NCBI GenBank assembly: GCA_002839855.1 | Contig: PGYV01000001.1 | Location: 146,438 to 210,437 of the forward strand | Direction: 5' to 3' | Source: Candidatus Goldiibacteriota bacterium HGW-Goldbacteria-1 | GTDB taxonomy: Bacteria; Oederibacteriota; PGYV01 | Length of the DNA stretch: 64,000 nucleotides | Shown here: positions 27,080 to 34,542 of the stretch, one piece after another | Layout: every line of letters begins with the position of its first letter | Position numbering within the stretch: position 1 is the stretch's first letter | The notes under the pieces: model-generated | What the model saw: only the letters and a program-made list of their open reading frames with translations | Databases searched by the model: none | What the model was told of the DNA's origin: nothing | Position numbers and translations under genes: made by a program

Positions 27080-27111
27080 GTTCTTTTAATTATAATACCA
27101 ATTACAAAATC

Positions 27112-27142
27112 AACTGCCGCACCTTAAAAGGTGCGCCTACCA
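27112..27142. repeat. REP-like palindrome
   Basis: AACTGCCGC ... GCGCCTACCA with core ACCTTAAAAGGT, identical in core to the copy at 11993. Confidence 0.8.
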
Positions 27143-27274
27143 ATACAAAACCTGACTGATTCTTTTATTTTTAAGATAACGCTTTATGAATTAAGCCTTT
27201 ACCAAGCATCCAAGCCTCTAAGCATCCAAGCCTCTAAACATCCAAGCCTCTGCTATTATTTATGGGATAAGTTT

Positions 27275-27838
27275 TCAGTCTTTATATATCACTTCATACA
27301 TCGTATAAAGCTTGTGCTTTTTTCTTGAGGTCTCCACGCAGACTTTTATATCCTTCTTTTTTTTCATCTCAAGAAGCACTTCTATTACTCCGGCAAAATG
27401 TTCAGCCGCGGCGCCCTGCGTGCCGTCAAGGCCAAGGATGGAATAAACCCAGTGCCCTTTATCGTGTTTGATTGTTTTAACGTCAACTATCCTGTAATGG
27501 GAATGAAGGTTGGGTATAAGAAATCTATCTGCCAGAAAAGATACCGGCATAATTTTTACAAAAAGTCCGGTTAACCCCGAAAACCATTTTTTTGTGTCAT
27601 ACTTTGAATACTCCCTGCAGCCCGAAATATCGCCATCATAAAACATTTCGCACATTTTAAGGGATGGTTTTACAAAGTAATCGTCGGAATCATACCATTC
27701 AGCGGTAAACTTCCGCAGAGAATATAACTTTTCGGCTGTTTTGGGAATTTTCTTCAGCCATGCCTGAAAATTTTCTTCTCCGAAATTTTTTCTGATAAAC
27801 TCCGGAAGTAAAACCATCATATTCCTGTTAACTTCCAT
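27275..27838 (-). CDS. Hypothetical protein, possibly heme-NO-binding/DUF2378-like fold
   Basis: 187 residues, cytoplasmic. N-terminal half is helical (LLPEFIRKNFGEENFQAWLK, KTAEKLYSLRKFTAEWYDSD), C-terminal half alternates strands (HYRIVDVKTIKHDKGHWVYS, IEVLLEMKKKKDIKVCVETS). The general pattern of a short helical bundle followed by a ligand-binding-like beta sheet is reminiscent of the small DUF2378/HNOB-related proteins of deltaproteobacteria, but I cannot point to a diagnostic motif. No clear partner: the next gene on this strand is across repeats. GGCGG lies near the first ATG; an ATG seven codons on is an alternative start. Confidence 0.7.
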   Translation of the reverse strand: MEVNRNMMVLLPEFIRKNFGEENFQAWLKKIPKTAEKLYSLRKFTAEWYDSDDYFVKPSLKMCEMFYDGDISGCREYSKYDTKKWFSGLTGLFVKIMPVSFLADRFLIPNLHSHYRIVDVKTIKHDKGHWVYSILGLDGTQGAAAEHFAGVIEVLLEMKKKKDIKVCVETSRKKHKLYTMYEVIYKD

Positions 27839-27905
27839 TTACACCGCCCGTTTCTTTCTAATATAACAATTATACCCTAAAAAACATTATTTCAAGAGAT
27901 AATTT

Positions 27906-28235
27906 TTACCACTCCTTAAAAATAACAAAAACAGCCAGTACAATAAGCGCGAATCCTGCCGCATGGTTCCATCTCATGGGTTCTTTCAGGTAAAATACAG
28001 AAAAAACCGCAAAAACAATAAGTGTTATTACTTCCTGAATGGTCTTTAGTTCTGCCGCAGAAAACTGACCGTGCCCTATCCTGTTTGCCGGCACCTGAAA
28101 ACAGTACTCCACAAACGCTATTATCCAGCTTATAAGTATCACTTTAAAAAGCGGCTGGTCTTTAAATTTAAGATGGCCATACCAGGCAAAGGTCATGAAA
28201 ATATTTGAAATTACAAGCAGCAATACGGTTTTCAT
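27906..28235 (-). CDS. DUF486 / DMT-superfamily small membrane protein
   Basis: 109 residues with four predicted membrane helices, the standard size for DUF486. Recognisable parts: NIFMTFAWYGHLKF near the start, ISWIIAFVEYCFQVPANRIG, GQFSAAELKTIQEVITLIVF and the C-terminal KEPMRWNHAAGFALIVLAVF. The family belongs to the drug/metabolite transporter superfamily; the cargo is not known. It begins eight bases after the stop of the acidic lipoprotein gene and is probably cotranscribed with it. Confidence 0.92.
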   Translation of the reverse strand: MKTVLLLVISNIFMTFAWYGHLKFKDQPLFKVILISWIIAFVEYCFQVPANRIGHGQFSAAELKTIQEVITLIVFAVFSVFYLKEPMRWNHAAGFALIVLAVFVIFKEW

Positions 28236-28243
28236 TTTTTTAA

Positions 28244-28591
28244 TTATTCCTCTTCTTCAAGTTCTTTTGGCGCGGTAACAGCGGCAGGGGTGGGCTCTAA
28301 AACCATTTTATCAAACCCTTCTTCTGACGCGCCCTGTATGTCGGCCGATTCAATCTCTTTTTGAGCTTCGGCTGCGTCAATATCTTCCCATGAAACAATT
28401 TCATCTTCAGCAGCGGTTGAAGCTGCCGGCTGATATCCGGAATCATCGCCTGTCGGCAGGTTCTGTGTATCAAGCACAGCTTGTTCTTCGGATGTTTCCT
28501 GCCCGGATGTGATTTCAAAAATTGCGCAGGAAGATATAAAAGATAATACAGCCGCCATAAGCATTAAAAACACTAAATTTCTATTTTTCAC
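28244..28591 (-). CDS. Small acidic lipoprotein
   Basis: 115 residues. Lipobox LSFISSC places a lipid-modified Cys at about residue 22; no Asp at +2 (CAIF), so outer-membrane sorting is possible. The mature part has almost no basic residues and is rich in Glu, Asp, Ala, Ser and Thr (GQETSEEQAVLDTQ, EDEIVSWEDIDAAEAQKEIE, ending KELEEEE), so it is probably disordered. No family recognised. Lies between purA and the DUF486 gene on the same strand. Confidence 0.8.
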   Translation of the reverse strand: MKNRNLVFLMLMAAVLSFISSCAIFEITSGQETSEEQAVLDTQNLPTGDDSGYQPAASTAAEDEIVSWEDIDAAEAQKEIESADIQGASEEGFDKMVLEPTPAAVTAPKELEEEE

Positions 28592-28636
28592 AGACTGAAT
28601 AACCCGCCATTTAACAGTTTATATTTATTGTCTGCT

Positions 28637-29917
28637 TTATTTTATTATTATCTGCTCGCGTTCCGGCCCCACTGAAACTATGGACACTTTTACACCGGTG
28701 TAATCTTCTATGAATTTAATATATTTTTTCACGGTTGCGGGCATCTGTGCGTATTTTTTTATCTTTGACAGGTCCGCACCCCACCCTTTTAATGTCTTAT
28801 ATACAGGTTTCGCGGAATACAGTTCTTCGCCGTCGGCCACAAAAGACTTTGTTTTCTTGCCCTTAACCATATACTCTGTGCAAACCTTAATTTCATCAAA
28901 TATGGATAAAACATCAATCTTTGTAAGTATTATATCCGTAAGCCCGTTTAATTCGCATACATATTTTAATGCCACAAGGTCAAGCCATCCGCAGCGCCTT
29001 GGCCTGCCTGTTGTCGCGCCAAACTCGCCGCCTTCTTTTCTTGTTTTTTCGCCTGTCTTTTCATCCATCTCTGTAGGCATAGGCCCGTTGCCCACCCTTG
29101 TCTGATAAGCTTTTGTTATTCCCCATACTTTATTAATCACTTTGTGTGAAATGCCGGCGCCTGTCATTACCCCGCCGATTGTGGGGTTGCTGGAAGTAAC
29201 AAACGGATATGTGCCAAAATCTATGTCTAATAGGGCTCCCTGCGCGCCTTCAAAAAGAATTTTTTTGCCTTTTTTATGCGCGGCATTAATAACCGATGAG
29301 GTGTCCCCCACAAACGGCTTTATTATTTTGCTTAACTTTGCAAGTTCATCCATAACCATTTTTTTGGAAACAGGTTCAGCCCCGTAAAATTCTTTTAATA
29401 AAAAATTCTTTTCATCAAGGTTCTCTGTGACTTTTTCTTCAAGTGTCTTTGTTTTAAATAAATCCCTTACCCTGATGCCTGTCCTGGTGTATTTATCCGT
29501 ATACGCGGGCCCAATTCCGCGGCCTGTCGTGCCTATTTTTTTATCGCCTGTCTTTTTGCCTTCCCTTGCTTTGTCAATTGCCTTATGGTACGGCAGAACC
29601 ACATGCGCGTTATCACTGATGATAAGGTTCTTGGATGTGATTTTTATCCCCTGCGCCTTTAACCCGTTTATTTCTTCCACCAGCGCGTTTAAGTCCAGTA
29701 CAACGCTGTTTCCGATTATATTAAGTTTGTTGCCGTGAAGGATACCGGAAGGCAGAAGGTGCATTATGTATTTTTTATTTCCTATGATTACCGTATGGCC
29801 GGCGTTAGCGCCGCCCTGATAGCGCACTATAACGTCATATTTCTCCGAAAAAAGGTCAACTATCTTTCCTTTTCCTTCATCTCCCCACTGCGAACCTATT
29901 ATAACATCTGCAGGCAT
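28637..29917 (-). CDS. purA: Adenylosuccinate synthetase
   Basis: 426 residues from the ATG at 29915-29917 (MPADVIIGSQWGDEGKGK), chosen because AAGGAG lies about seven bases upstream; the frame stays open 17 codons further but without a ribosome site, and the family starts just before the GxQWGDEGKGK loop. It joins IMP and aspartate using GTP in AMP synthesis. Visible motifs: WGDEGKGKIVD (P-loop), QGGANAGHTV with the catalytic His, GTTGRGIGPAYTDK, GATTGRPRRCGWLD (IMP/Asp binding) and the C-terminal ILTKIDVLS GTP-base motif. Standalone in its strand run; upstream is a large repeat cluster. Confidence 0.97.
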   Translation of the reverse strand: MPADVIIGSQWGDEGKGKIVDLFSEKYDVIVRYQGGANAGHTVIIGNKKYIMHLLPSGILHGNKLNIIGNSVVLDLNALVEEINGLKAQGIKITSKNLIISDNAHVVLPYHKAIDKAREGKKTGDKKIGTTGRGIGPAYTDKYTRTGIRVRDLFKTKTLEEKVTENLDEKNFLLKEFYGAEPVSKKMVMDELAKLSKIIKPFVGDTSSVINAAHKKGKKILFEGAQGALLDIDFGTYPFVTSSNPTIGGVMTGAGISHKVINKVWGITKAYQTRVGNGPMPTEMDEKTGEKTRKEGGEFGATTGRPRRCGWLDLVALKYVCELNGLTDIILTKIDVLSIFDEIKVCTEYMVKGKKTKSFVADGEELYSAKPVYKTLKGWGADLSKIKKYAQMPATVKKYIKFIEDYTGVKVSIVSVGPEREQIIIK

Positions 29918-30029
29918 ATCAGCACTCCTTGAAATATGTAATCCGCGCCCGTCTAAATCAGCGCGCACAAACCTTTCCTATTATATATTAATTATCCCCG
30001 CATGCAAGAATAATTTAGAGGAGCCGTAC

Positions 30030-30095
30030 TGACGGAGGGACAGAGGGTCGGAGGGTCGGAGGGTCGGAAGGTCAGAAGAACGGAAGGACGGAAGT
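30030..30095. repeat. GA-rich short-period repeat
   Basis: Eight-odd imperfect copies of an 8-base unit (ggagggtc, ggaaggac). This and the similar runs at 30369-30405 and 30491-30525 flank the fourth terminal-inverted-repeat element and two REP palindromes, in the same order as at 11.5-12.4 kb. Confidence 0.7.
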
Positions 30096-30161
30096 AAAAA
30101 CAAACATAAAACAAATATTGAAAATTCAAAATTTGAAAATTGGAAGGGCAGAAGCAAAACA

Positions 30162-30362
30162 GGGGTTGGGTATGTTTTTTCAGTGCGTGCTGCTCTAACT
30201 AACTGTGTATGCGGCAGGAGCGGTTTAATGCTGCGCCGGCATATTTGGATGTGCCGGGAGTTCCCGATTGCCAATGAATTAACATGCCTGTTGATTTCAA
30301 ATTTGTTTGCCTGCAAGAATACCAATTTTGCGGCGCGCGCTGAAAAAATATACCCAACCCCG
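30162..30362. repeat. ~200-bp element with terminal inverted repeats, copy 4
   Basis: Full length: left GGGGTTGGGTATGTTTTTTC, right GCGCGCGCTGAAAAAATATA ending CCAACCCC. The interior shares with copies 1 and 2 the segments gagttcccgattgccaatga (copy 2 has gggttcccgattgccaatga) and gatttcaa...ttgtttg. Differences between arms often compensate across the inverted repeat (GTGTG/TATG against CACAC/TACC), suggesting a conserved fold. Confidence 0.8.
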
Positions 30363-30426
30363 GGAAACACGAGGGACGGAGGGACAGATGCACGGAGGGA
30401 CGGAAGAAAAAACAAAATCCCAAATC

Positions 30427-30458
30427 AACTGCCGCACCCTAAAGGGATGCGCCTACCA
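30427..30458. repeat. REP-like palindrome
   Basis: AACTGCCGC ... GCGCCTACCA, core ACCCTAAAGGGAT, identical to the copy at 11597. Confidence 0.8.
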
Positions 30459-30540
30459 CTACCACTACCTATACCTAAAACCTGTAAAACGGAGGGTCGG
30501 ATGCACGGATGGTCAGAGGGTCGGGTGTAAAATAAAACAT

Positions 30541-30572
30541 AACTGCCGCGGGCTAAAGACCCGCGTCTACCA
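30541..30572. repeat. REP-like palindrome
   Basis: AACTGCCGCGGGCTAAAGAC then CCGCGTCTACCA; GC-rich core as at 12354 and 54631. Confidence 0.8.
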
Positions 30573-30593
30573 AGACATAACAAACAATAACAT

Positions 30594-30630
30594 AAAAAAA
30601 AAGCGCGGGTGTATGCCCGCGCTTTTTTTT
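30594..30630 (-). terminator. Rho-independent terminator of serA
   Basis: GCGCGGG (30603-30609) pairs with CCCGCGC (30616-30622) around a six-base loop, flanked by A- and T-runs. It lies about 20 bases past the serA stop on the minus strand. Confidence 0.92.
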
Positions 30631-30648
30631 GCTACAATATTATTCAGC

Positions 30649-32232
30649 TTATAAAACTACTGACTTTATCTCCAGAATGTCTGCCACGTTTTTAATACTG
30701 TCAACCACGTCTTTGGGGACGTCGCTGTCAACGGTGATTATACCCATTGCCACTTTGTCTTCCCTGCAGCGGCCTACGTCAAACGACGCTATGTTTACGC
30801 CCTTTTCGCCAAGGATGGTACCAACGCGCCCGATAATACCGGGTTTATCCACGTTCTTATAGATTAACATGTTCTTTTCCGGCGTAATTTCCATTTCAAA
30901 GTTATCCACTTTTACTATCCTGGCTTCTTTGTTTATGGACAGCACACCGTATACTTTTCTCTTTTCTTTATCTGTCTCTATTGTCACGCTTATCATGTTT
31001 GGGAAGTCGCTCTTTATATCTGTTGTCTTCTGAATTACTTCAATGCCCCTGGCTTTTGCAAGGATGTTGGCATTAACGTAATTTACCCCGTCGCTTGAAG
31101 CGGGCATAAGAATTCCCTTTATAGCCGCAATGGTAAGTATCTTAAGGTCATAACCGGTCACGCTTCCGCTGTATTCCACCGTCATGCTCTTTATATTGCC
31201 TTCAACAATCTGCGCCACAAAGCTTCCAAGCTTTTCGTTCAGGTTCAGGTAAGGCTGCATTTCTTTTAACAGTTCCGGGTCTATTGCGGGGATATTAACC
31301 GCGTTTCTTACCATGCCGCCTTTTAACGCTTCCACCACCTGATCAATAATACCCGTACCCACTTTTTCCTGAGCTTCAACAGTTGACGCGCCAAGGTGAG
31401 GGGTAAGTATGATATTTTCAAGTTCCAGAAGCGGGCTGTCAAAAGGAGGTTCTTTATCAAAAACGTCAAGGGCGGCTTTCTGAATCCTTCCGGATTTTAA
31501 AGCTTCATACAGCGCCTGCTCGTTGATAATGCCGCCGCGCGCGCAGTTGATAAGGATTACGCTTTTTTTCATTGTGTCTATCTGTGCTTTTCCTATCAGG
31601 TCCTTTGTGTCTTTTGTCTTTGGGACATGGATGGTGATGATATCCGCCTGTTTATAAAGCTCGGCCAGTTCCATCACTTCAATCCCCATAGCATCCGCTT
31701 TTTCTTTTGTGACAAACGGGTCATAACCTATTATCTTCATTCCAAAAGATTCCATTCTTTTTGCCACTTCCGCGCCTATCCTGCCAAGGCCCACAACGCC
31801 AAGGGTCTTTCCGTATAATTCAATGCCTGTAAGTTTGCTGCGGTCCCATTTTTTTGCCTTAAGCGACGCGTACGCCTGCGGCGTATTTCTTGCGGTTGCC
31901 ATGATAAGGGCTATTGTCTGCTCGCAGGTTGAAAGCGTATTTGCGTCCGGCGTGTTCATGACAATAATACCCTTCTGGCTTGCGGTCTGAATATCCACAT
32001 TGTCAACGCCCACTCCGGCGCGGCCGATAATTTTCAGCCTTGTGGTCTTGGAAAGCACTTTGGCGGTAACCGTAGTGCCGCTTCTTATAATAAGCGCGTC
32101 ATAGTTTTTCAGTTCTTCCGCAAGTTCATCTTCGGTCAGACCCGGCTTCATTGTGTATTCAACACTCTTTTCATTTTCAAGCAGCTTTAAAGCATCATCG
32201 CTTAATTTGTCGCTGATAAATATTTTCTGCAT
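30649..32232 (-). CDS. serA: D-3-phosphoglycerate dehydrogenase
   Basis: 527 residues, the long SerA form with an extra ~120-residue regulatory domain before the C-terminal ACT domain. It oxidises 3-phosphoglycerate to phosphohydroxypyruvate, the first step of serine synthesis. Visible: substrate-site GVGVDNVDIQTASQKGI, Rossmann loop VVGLGRIGAEVAKRMESFG, INCARGGIINEQAL, ALDVFDKEPP and the catalytic His in ILTPHLGAST. C-terminal ACT domain (about 453-527) starts KNMLIYKNVDKPGIIGRVG and probably binds serine for feedback inhibition. It follows the class V aminotransferase gene by 16 bases in one operon whose promoter carries two operators. SD GGAGG before the ATG. Confidence 0.97.
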   Translation of the reverse strand: MQKIFISDKLSDDALKLLENEKSVEYTMKPGLTEDELAEELKNYDALIIRSGTTVTAKVLSKTTRLKIIGRAGVGVDNVDIQTASQKGIIVMNTPDANTLSTCEQTIALIMATARNTPQAYASLKAKKWDRSKLTGIELYGKTLGVVGLGRIGAEVAKRMESFGMKIIGYDPFVTKEKADAMGIEVMELAELYKQADIITIHVPKTKDTKDLIGKAQIDTMKKSVILINCARGGIINEQALYEALKSGRIQKAALDVFDKEPPFDSPLLELENIILTPHLGASTVEAQEKVGTGIIDQVVEALKGGMVRNAVNIPAIDPELLKEMQPYLNLNEKLGSFVAQIVEGNIKSMTVEYSGSVTGYDLKILTIAAIKGILMPASSDGVNYVNANILAKARGIEVIQKTTDIKSDFPNMISVTIETDKEKRKVYGVLSINKEARIVKVDNFEMEITPEKNMLIYKNVDKPGIIGRVGTILGEKGVNIASFDVGRCREDKVAMGIITVDSDVPKDVVDSIKNVADILEIKSVVL

Positions 32233-32248
32233 GGTGTATCCTCCGTTT

Positions 32249-33403
32249 TTAGTATTTTTCTTCCATAAGGACTTCCATTGTCCTTTTAACGCCTTTTCCT
32301 ATTTCTATCTTTGCGCCCATGTCTTTAAGCGCCATCTCTGCCGCCGCAACGCCCATAACCGCGTCAAACCTGTCTGTGTATCCAAGCGTGCCTATTCTTA
32401 ATAACTTGCCTTCCATCTTTCCCTGTCCGCCTGCCATAGAAATTCCGTATTCATCGCGGATTTTTTTCATAAGCAACTTGCCGTCAATGCCTTCAGGTAC
32501 AACCACCGAGCAGAGGACAACAGCGGGATTTTCTTTGGCGAACAGTTCAAGGCCAAGCGCCTTAATGCCTTCGCGCACCGCTTTTGAAAGTTTTTCATGG
32601 CGTTCCCATACCTTTTCAATTCCTTCTTCCTTTATAAGTTTAAGCGCGGCAGCCTGCTGGCATACTAAAGACACAGCTGATGTGAAAGGCGTATCAGGCA
32701 TTTTTTCCTTGGTTGTTGCTTTTTCATATTTTTTCATGTCAAAATAGAATTTAGGTGATTTGCAGTTTTCAATTACAGCCCATGCTTTTTTGCTTGCAGC
32801 TATATAAGCAAGCCCCGGCGGTATCATAAGGCCTTTCTGCGAGCCCACAGCAATTATATCCACGTTCCACTTATCCATATAAAAAGGCTGGGCGCCAATT
32901 CCGCTTATCCCGTCCACTACAAGAAGTGCCTTGTGGTTTGCTGTCAGTTTTCCAAATGCTTCAATGTCATTATAAACGCCTGTTGACGTTTCATTAAGGG
33001 TGGTAAATACCGCAACCGCGTCCGGGTTTTCATCAAGCGCTTTTTTAAGCTCTGCCGGTTTTACAGCAGTTCCCCATTCCGCGGCAATTTTAACTATATT
33101 GGCGCCGTAAACTTTTGCAATTGCATCCCATCTGTCGCCAAAAACGCCGATGGAAGCCACTATGATTTTATCCCCGGCATTAACGGTATTGGCAACAGCC
33201 ATTTCCATTGCGCCTGTTCCGCTTGCGCCGATTACATACACATTATTTTCAGTACCCAATACATATTTCATTCCATCCACAACTTCTGTTAAAATCTTGC
33301 GATACTGCGGGGTTCTGTGGTGAATTACCGGTTTTGCCGCTTCTACAAGGACTTCTGCGGGTACTTCTGTGGGTCCGGGTGCCATGATGTACTTTTTTCT
33401 CAT
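32249..33403 (-). CDS. Class V aminotransferase, serine-pathway type
   Basis: 384 residues, PLP-dependent fold type I, alanine-glyoxylate/serine-pyruvate aminotransferase group. Signatures: MAPGPTEVPAEVL at the N-terminus, HHRTPQYRKIL, GASGTGAMEMAVAN, VDGISGIGAQPFYMDKW and the PLP lysine in VGSQKGLMIPPGLAYI. Position just before serA suggests that it performs the second serine step (phosphohydroxypyruvate to phosphoserine), as proposed for similar pairs in archaea and clostridia; a serine-glyoxylate role is the alternative. Product is inferred from context, fold from sequence. SD GGAGG before the ATG. Confidence 0.9.
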   Translation of the reverse strand: MRKKYIMAPGPTEVPAEVLVEAAKPVIHHRTPQYRKILTEVVDGMKYVLGTENNVYVIGASGTGAMEMAVANTVNAGDKIIVASIGVFGDRWDAIAKVYGANIVKIAAEWGTAVKPAELKKALDENPDAVAVFTTLNETSTGVYNDIEAFGKLTANHKALLVVDGISGIGAQPFYMDKWNVDIIAVGSQKGLMIPPGLAYIAASKKAWAVIENCKSPKFYFDMKKYEKATTKEKMPDTPFTSAVSLVCQQAAALKLIKEEGIEKVWERHEKLSKAVREGIKALGLELFAKENPAVVLCSVVVPEGIDGKLLMKKIRDEYGISMAGGQGKMEGKLLRIGTLGYTDRFDAVMGVAAAEMALKDMGAKIEIGKGVKRTMEVLMEEKY

Positions 33404-33430
33404 AATTATTACCTCCTATATGGTATTGGT

Positions 33431-33532
33431 GTGATAAATTTCACTAACTTGTGATTAAAGTATATAAAACAAGTCTTTTTATGTCAAGGATTTTTTTGAG
33501 GTTTTTTATCCACAATTAGTGAAATATTTCAC
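33431..33532 (-). promoter_or_regulatory. Serine operon promoter flanked by two matching 14-bp operators
   Basis: Minus strand: -35 TTGACA (33482-33487), 17 bases, -10 TATACT (33459-33464), close to consensus. Upstream lies the perfect palindrome GTGAAATATTTCAC (33519-33532); downstream of the start lies GTGATAAATTTCAC (33431-33444), followed by a related TTGTGA half. The two sites are 88 bases apart, compatible with a repressor bridging the promoter. The regulator is not in the window. Confidence 0.75.
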
Positions 33533-33566
33533 AATTAAATAGGTCCTATATGCCCTATTGGACTTA

Positions 33567-33956
33567 TTATTTTGTTACTATAAGTTCTGCCAGCTTTGTC
33601 ATAACGGGCTTCCACAATAAAATCACTGATACTGTCAGCGCCGCAAGCGAAGCCACAACCACTGCGCCGGCGGATATGTCTTTTGCCAGCCCAAGGCCCC
33701 TGTTGTATTTTGGGGACAGTACATCAATAACCTTTTCTATCGCCGTATTTAGAACTTCCGCTACTATTATGACAAGGCAGGCAAGAAGTATTATTACCGC
33801 CCTTATTACATCCACGTCAAAATACCAGATTGTGAAAATATAAATAAACAGGATTACAAACGTTGTGATTATATTCTTCTTTGTGTAAAACCCGTACCAA
33901 AGCCCCTGCAGCCCGTACATTGTACTTTTAATTAATTTGTTTATCAGTTCAAACAT
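33567..33956 (-). CDS. dgkA: Diacylglycerol kinase / undecaprenol kinase family (DgkA)
   Basis: 129 residues, three to four membrane helices, the normal size for the small integral-membrane lipid kinases. The family motif is complete: AEVLNTAIEKVIDVL with the catalytic Glu, and GLAKDISAGAVVVASL with the conserved K-D-x-x-A-G-A. It phosphorylates diacylglycerol or undecaprenol to recycle lipid carriers in cell-envelope synthesis; which substrate cannot be told. SD GGGGAGG precedes the ATG. Separated from the upstream response-regulator gene by a terminator, so probably its own transcript. Confidence 0.95.
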   Translation of the reverse strand: MFELINKLIKSTMYGLQGLWYGFYTKKNIITTFVILFIYIFTIWYFDVDVIRAVIILLACLVIIVAEVLNTAIEKVIDVLSPKYNRGLGLAKDISAGAVVVASLAALTVSVILLWKPVMTKLAELIVTK

Positions 33957-34021
33957 GTGCTGTCCTCCCCCTGTTTAACAGTCAGTTTTATTAAATGCCA
34001 AAAACCCTGTGTTAATCATAC

Positions 34022-34067
34022 AAAAAAAGCCGCGGTATGCTGTACGCACAACCGCGGCTTTTTTTGT
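34022..34067. terminator. Rho-independent terminator after the response regulator gene
   Basis: GCCGCGGT (34029-34036) pairs with ACCGCGGC (34051-34058), loop of 14 bases, A-run before and T-run after. It lies just past the response regulator stop on the minus strand. Confidence 0.88.
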
Positions 34068-34077
34068 ATTAAATCCC

Positions 34078-34491
34078 CTATGCTTTCTTTTTATCCTCAA
34101 TTATCTTTTTTCTCATCTGTACTTTTTCAAATATCTCTTCCACTTTTTCCATAAGCCTTGCCGGCGAAAAAGGCTTAACCACGTAAGCATCAGCGCCGGA
34201 CTTAAATCCTTTTTCAATGTCCGTTATCTGCCCTTTTGCGGTAAGCAAAATAACCGGCACACTCTTTGTGGAACTGTCTTTCTTTAATACCTTGCAGGCT
34301 TCAAGCCCGTCCATTTCCGGCATCATTACATCAAGAATCGCCAGATCCGGCATTGTCTTTCCCACAAGAGCCACAGCTTCTTTACCGTTTGAAGCTGAAA
34401 AAACCGTGTAATCATCCGATAAAGTATCCTGAAGCGCGGACAGAATAAATGGTTCGTCATCCGCAATTACAATTTTCTTTTTCTCTGACAT
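34078..34491 (-). CDS. Response regulator, receiver domain only
   Basis: 137 residues, a stand-alone CheY-like domain with a short basic tail. Phospho-acceptor D54 in AILDVMMPEMDG, acidic pocket D11/D12 in VIADDEPF, conserved Thr/Lys in LLTAKGQ (K86). The C-terminal EIFEKVQMRKKIIEDKKKA is a probable helix, without an output domain, so it acts by protein contact, as in chemotaxis-like or phosphorelay intermediates. Directly downstream of the histidine kinase (51-base gap), so this is its likely partner. Confidence 0.95.
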   Translation of the reverse strand: MSEKKKIVIADDEPFILSALQDTLSDDYTVFSASNGKEAVALVGKTMPDLAILDVMMPEMDGLEACKVLKKDSSTKSVPVILLTAKGQITDIEKGFKSGADAYVVKPFSPARLMEKVEEIFEKVQMRKKIIEDKKKA

Positions 34492-34542
34492 ATTGCCCTC
34501 CTTGATTTTCCCGCACCGCTTAAACGGCGCCGGAATGCTTTC

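Larger units (their letters stand above)
26936..27252. repeat. Gene-free stretch bounded by inverted gaggcttgga-type repeats
   Basis: Left side 26936-26966 repeats gaggcttggaggttt and gatgcttggaggttt; right side 27200-27252 carries the inverse three times (catccaagcctctaa). Inside are two REP-like palindromes and a TTTAGCGGCCCGGCGGCTTGG stretch (given as gcggcccggcggcttgg). A weaker relative (ccaagcttctaagcatctaa) lies at 51902-51921. No gene between acn and the 27275 gene. Confidence 0.6.

Noticed and set aside
29981-30530. Frames of 74-144 codons in the repeat cluster upstream of serA
   Set aside because: They run through GA-rich runs, REP palindromes and the inverted-repeat element without protein-like composition.
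33431-33532. Riboswitch in the serine operon leader
   Set aside because: The leader is short and no known riboswitch core is visible; the two matching palindromes fit protein operators better.
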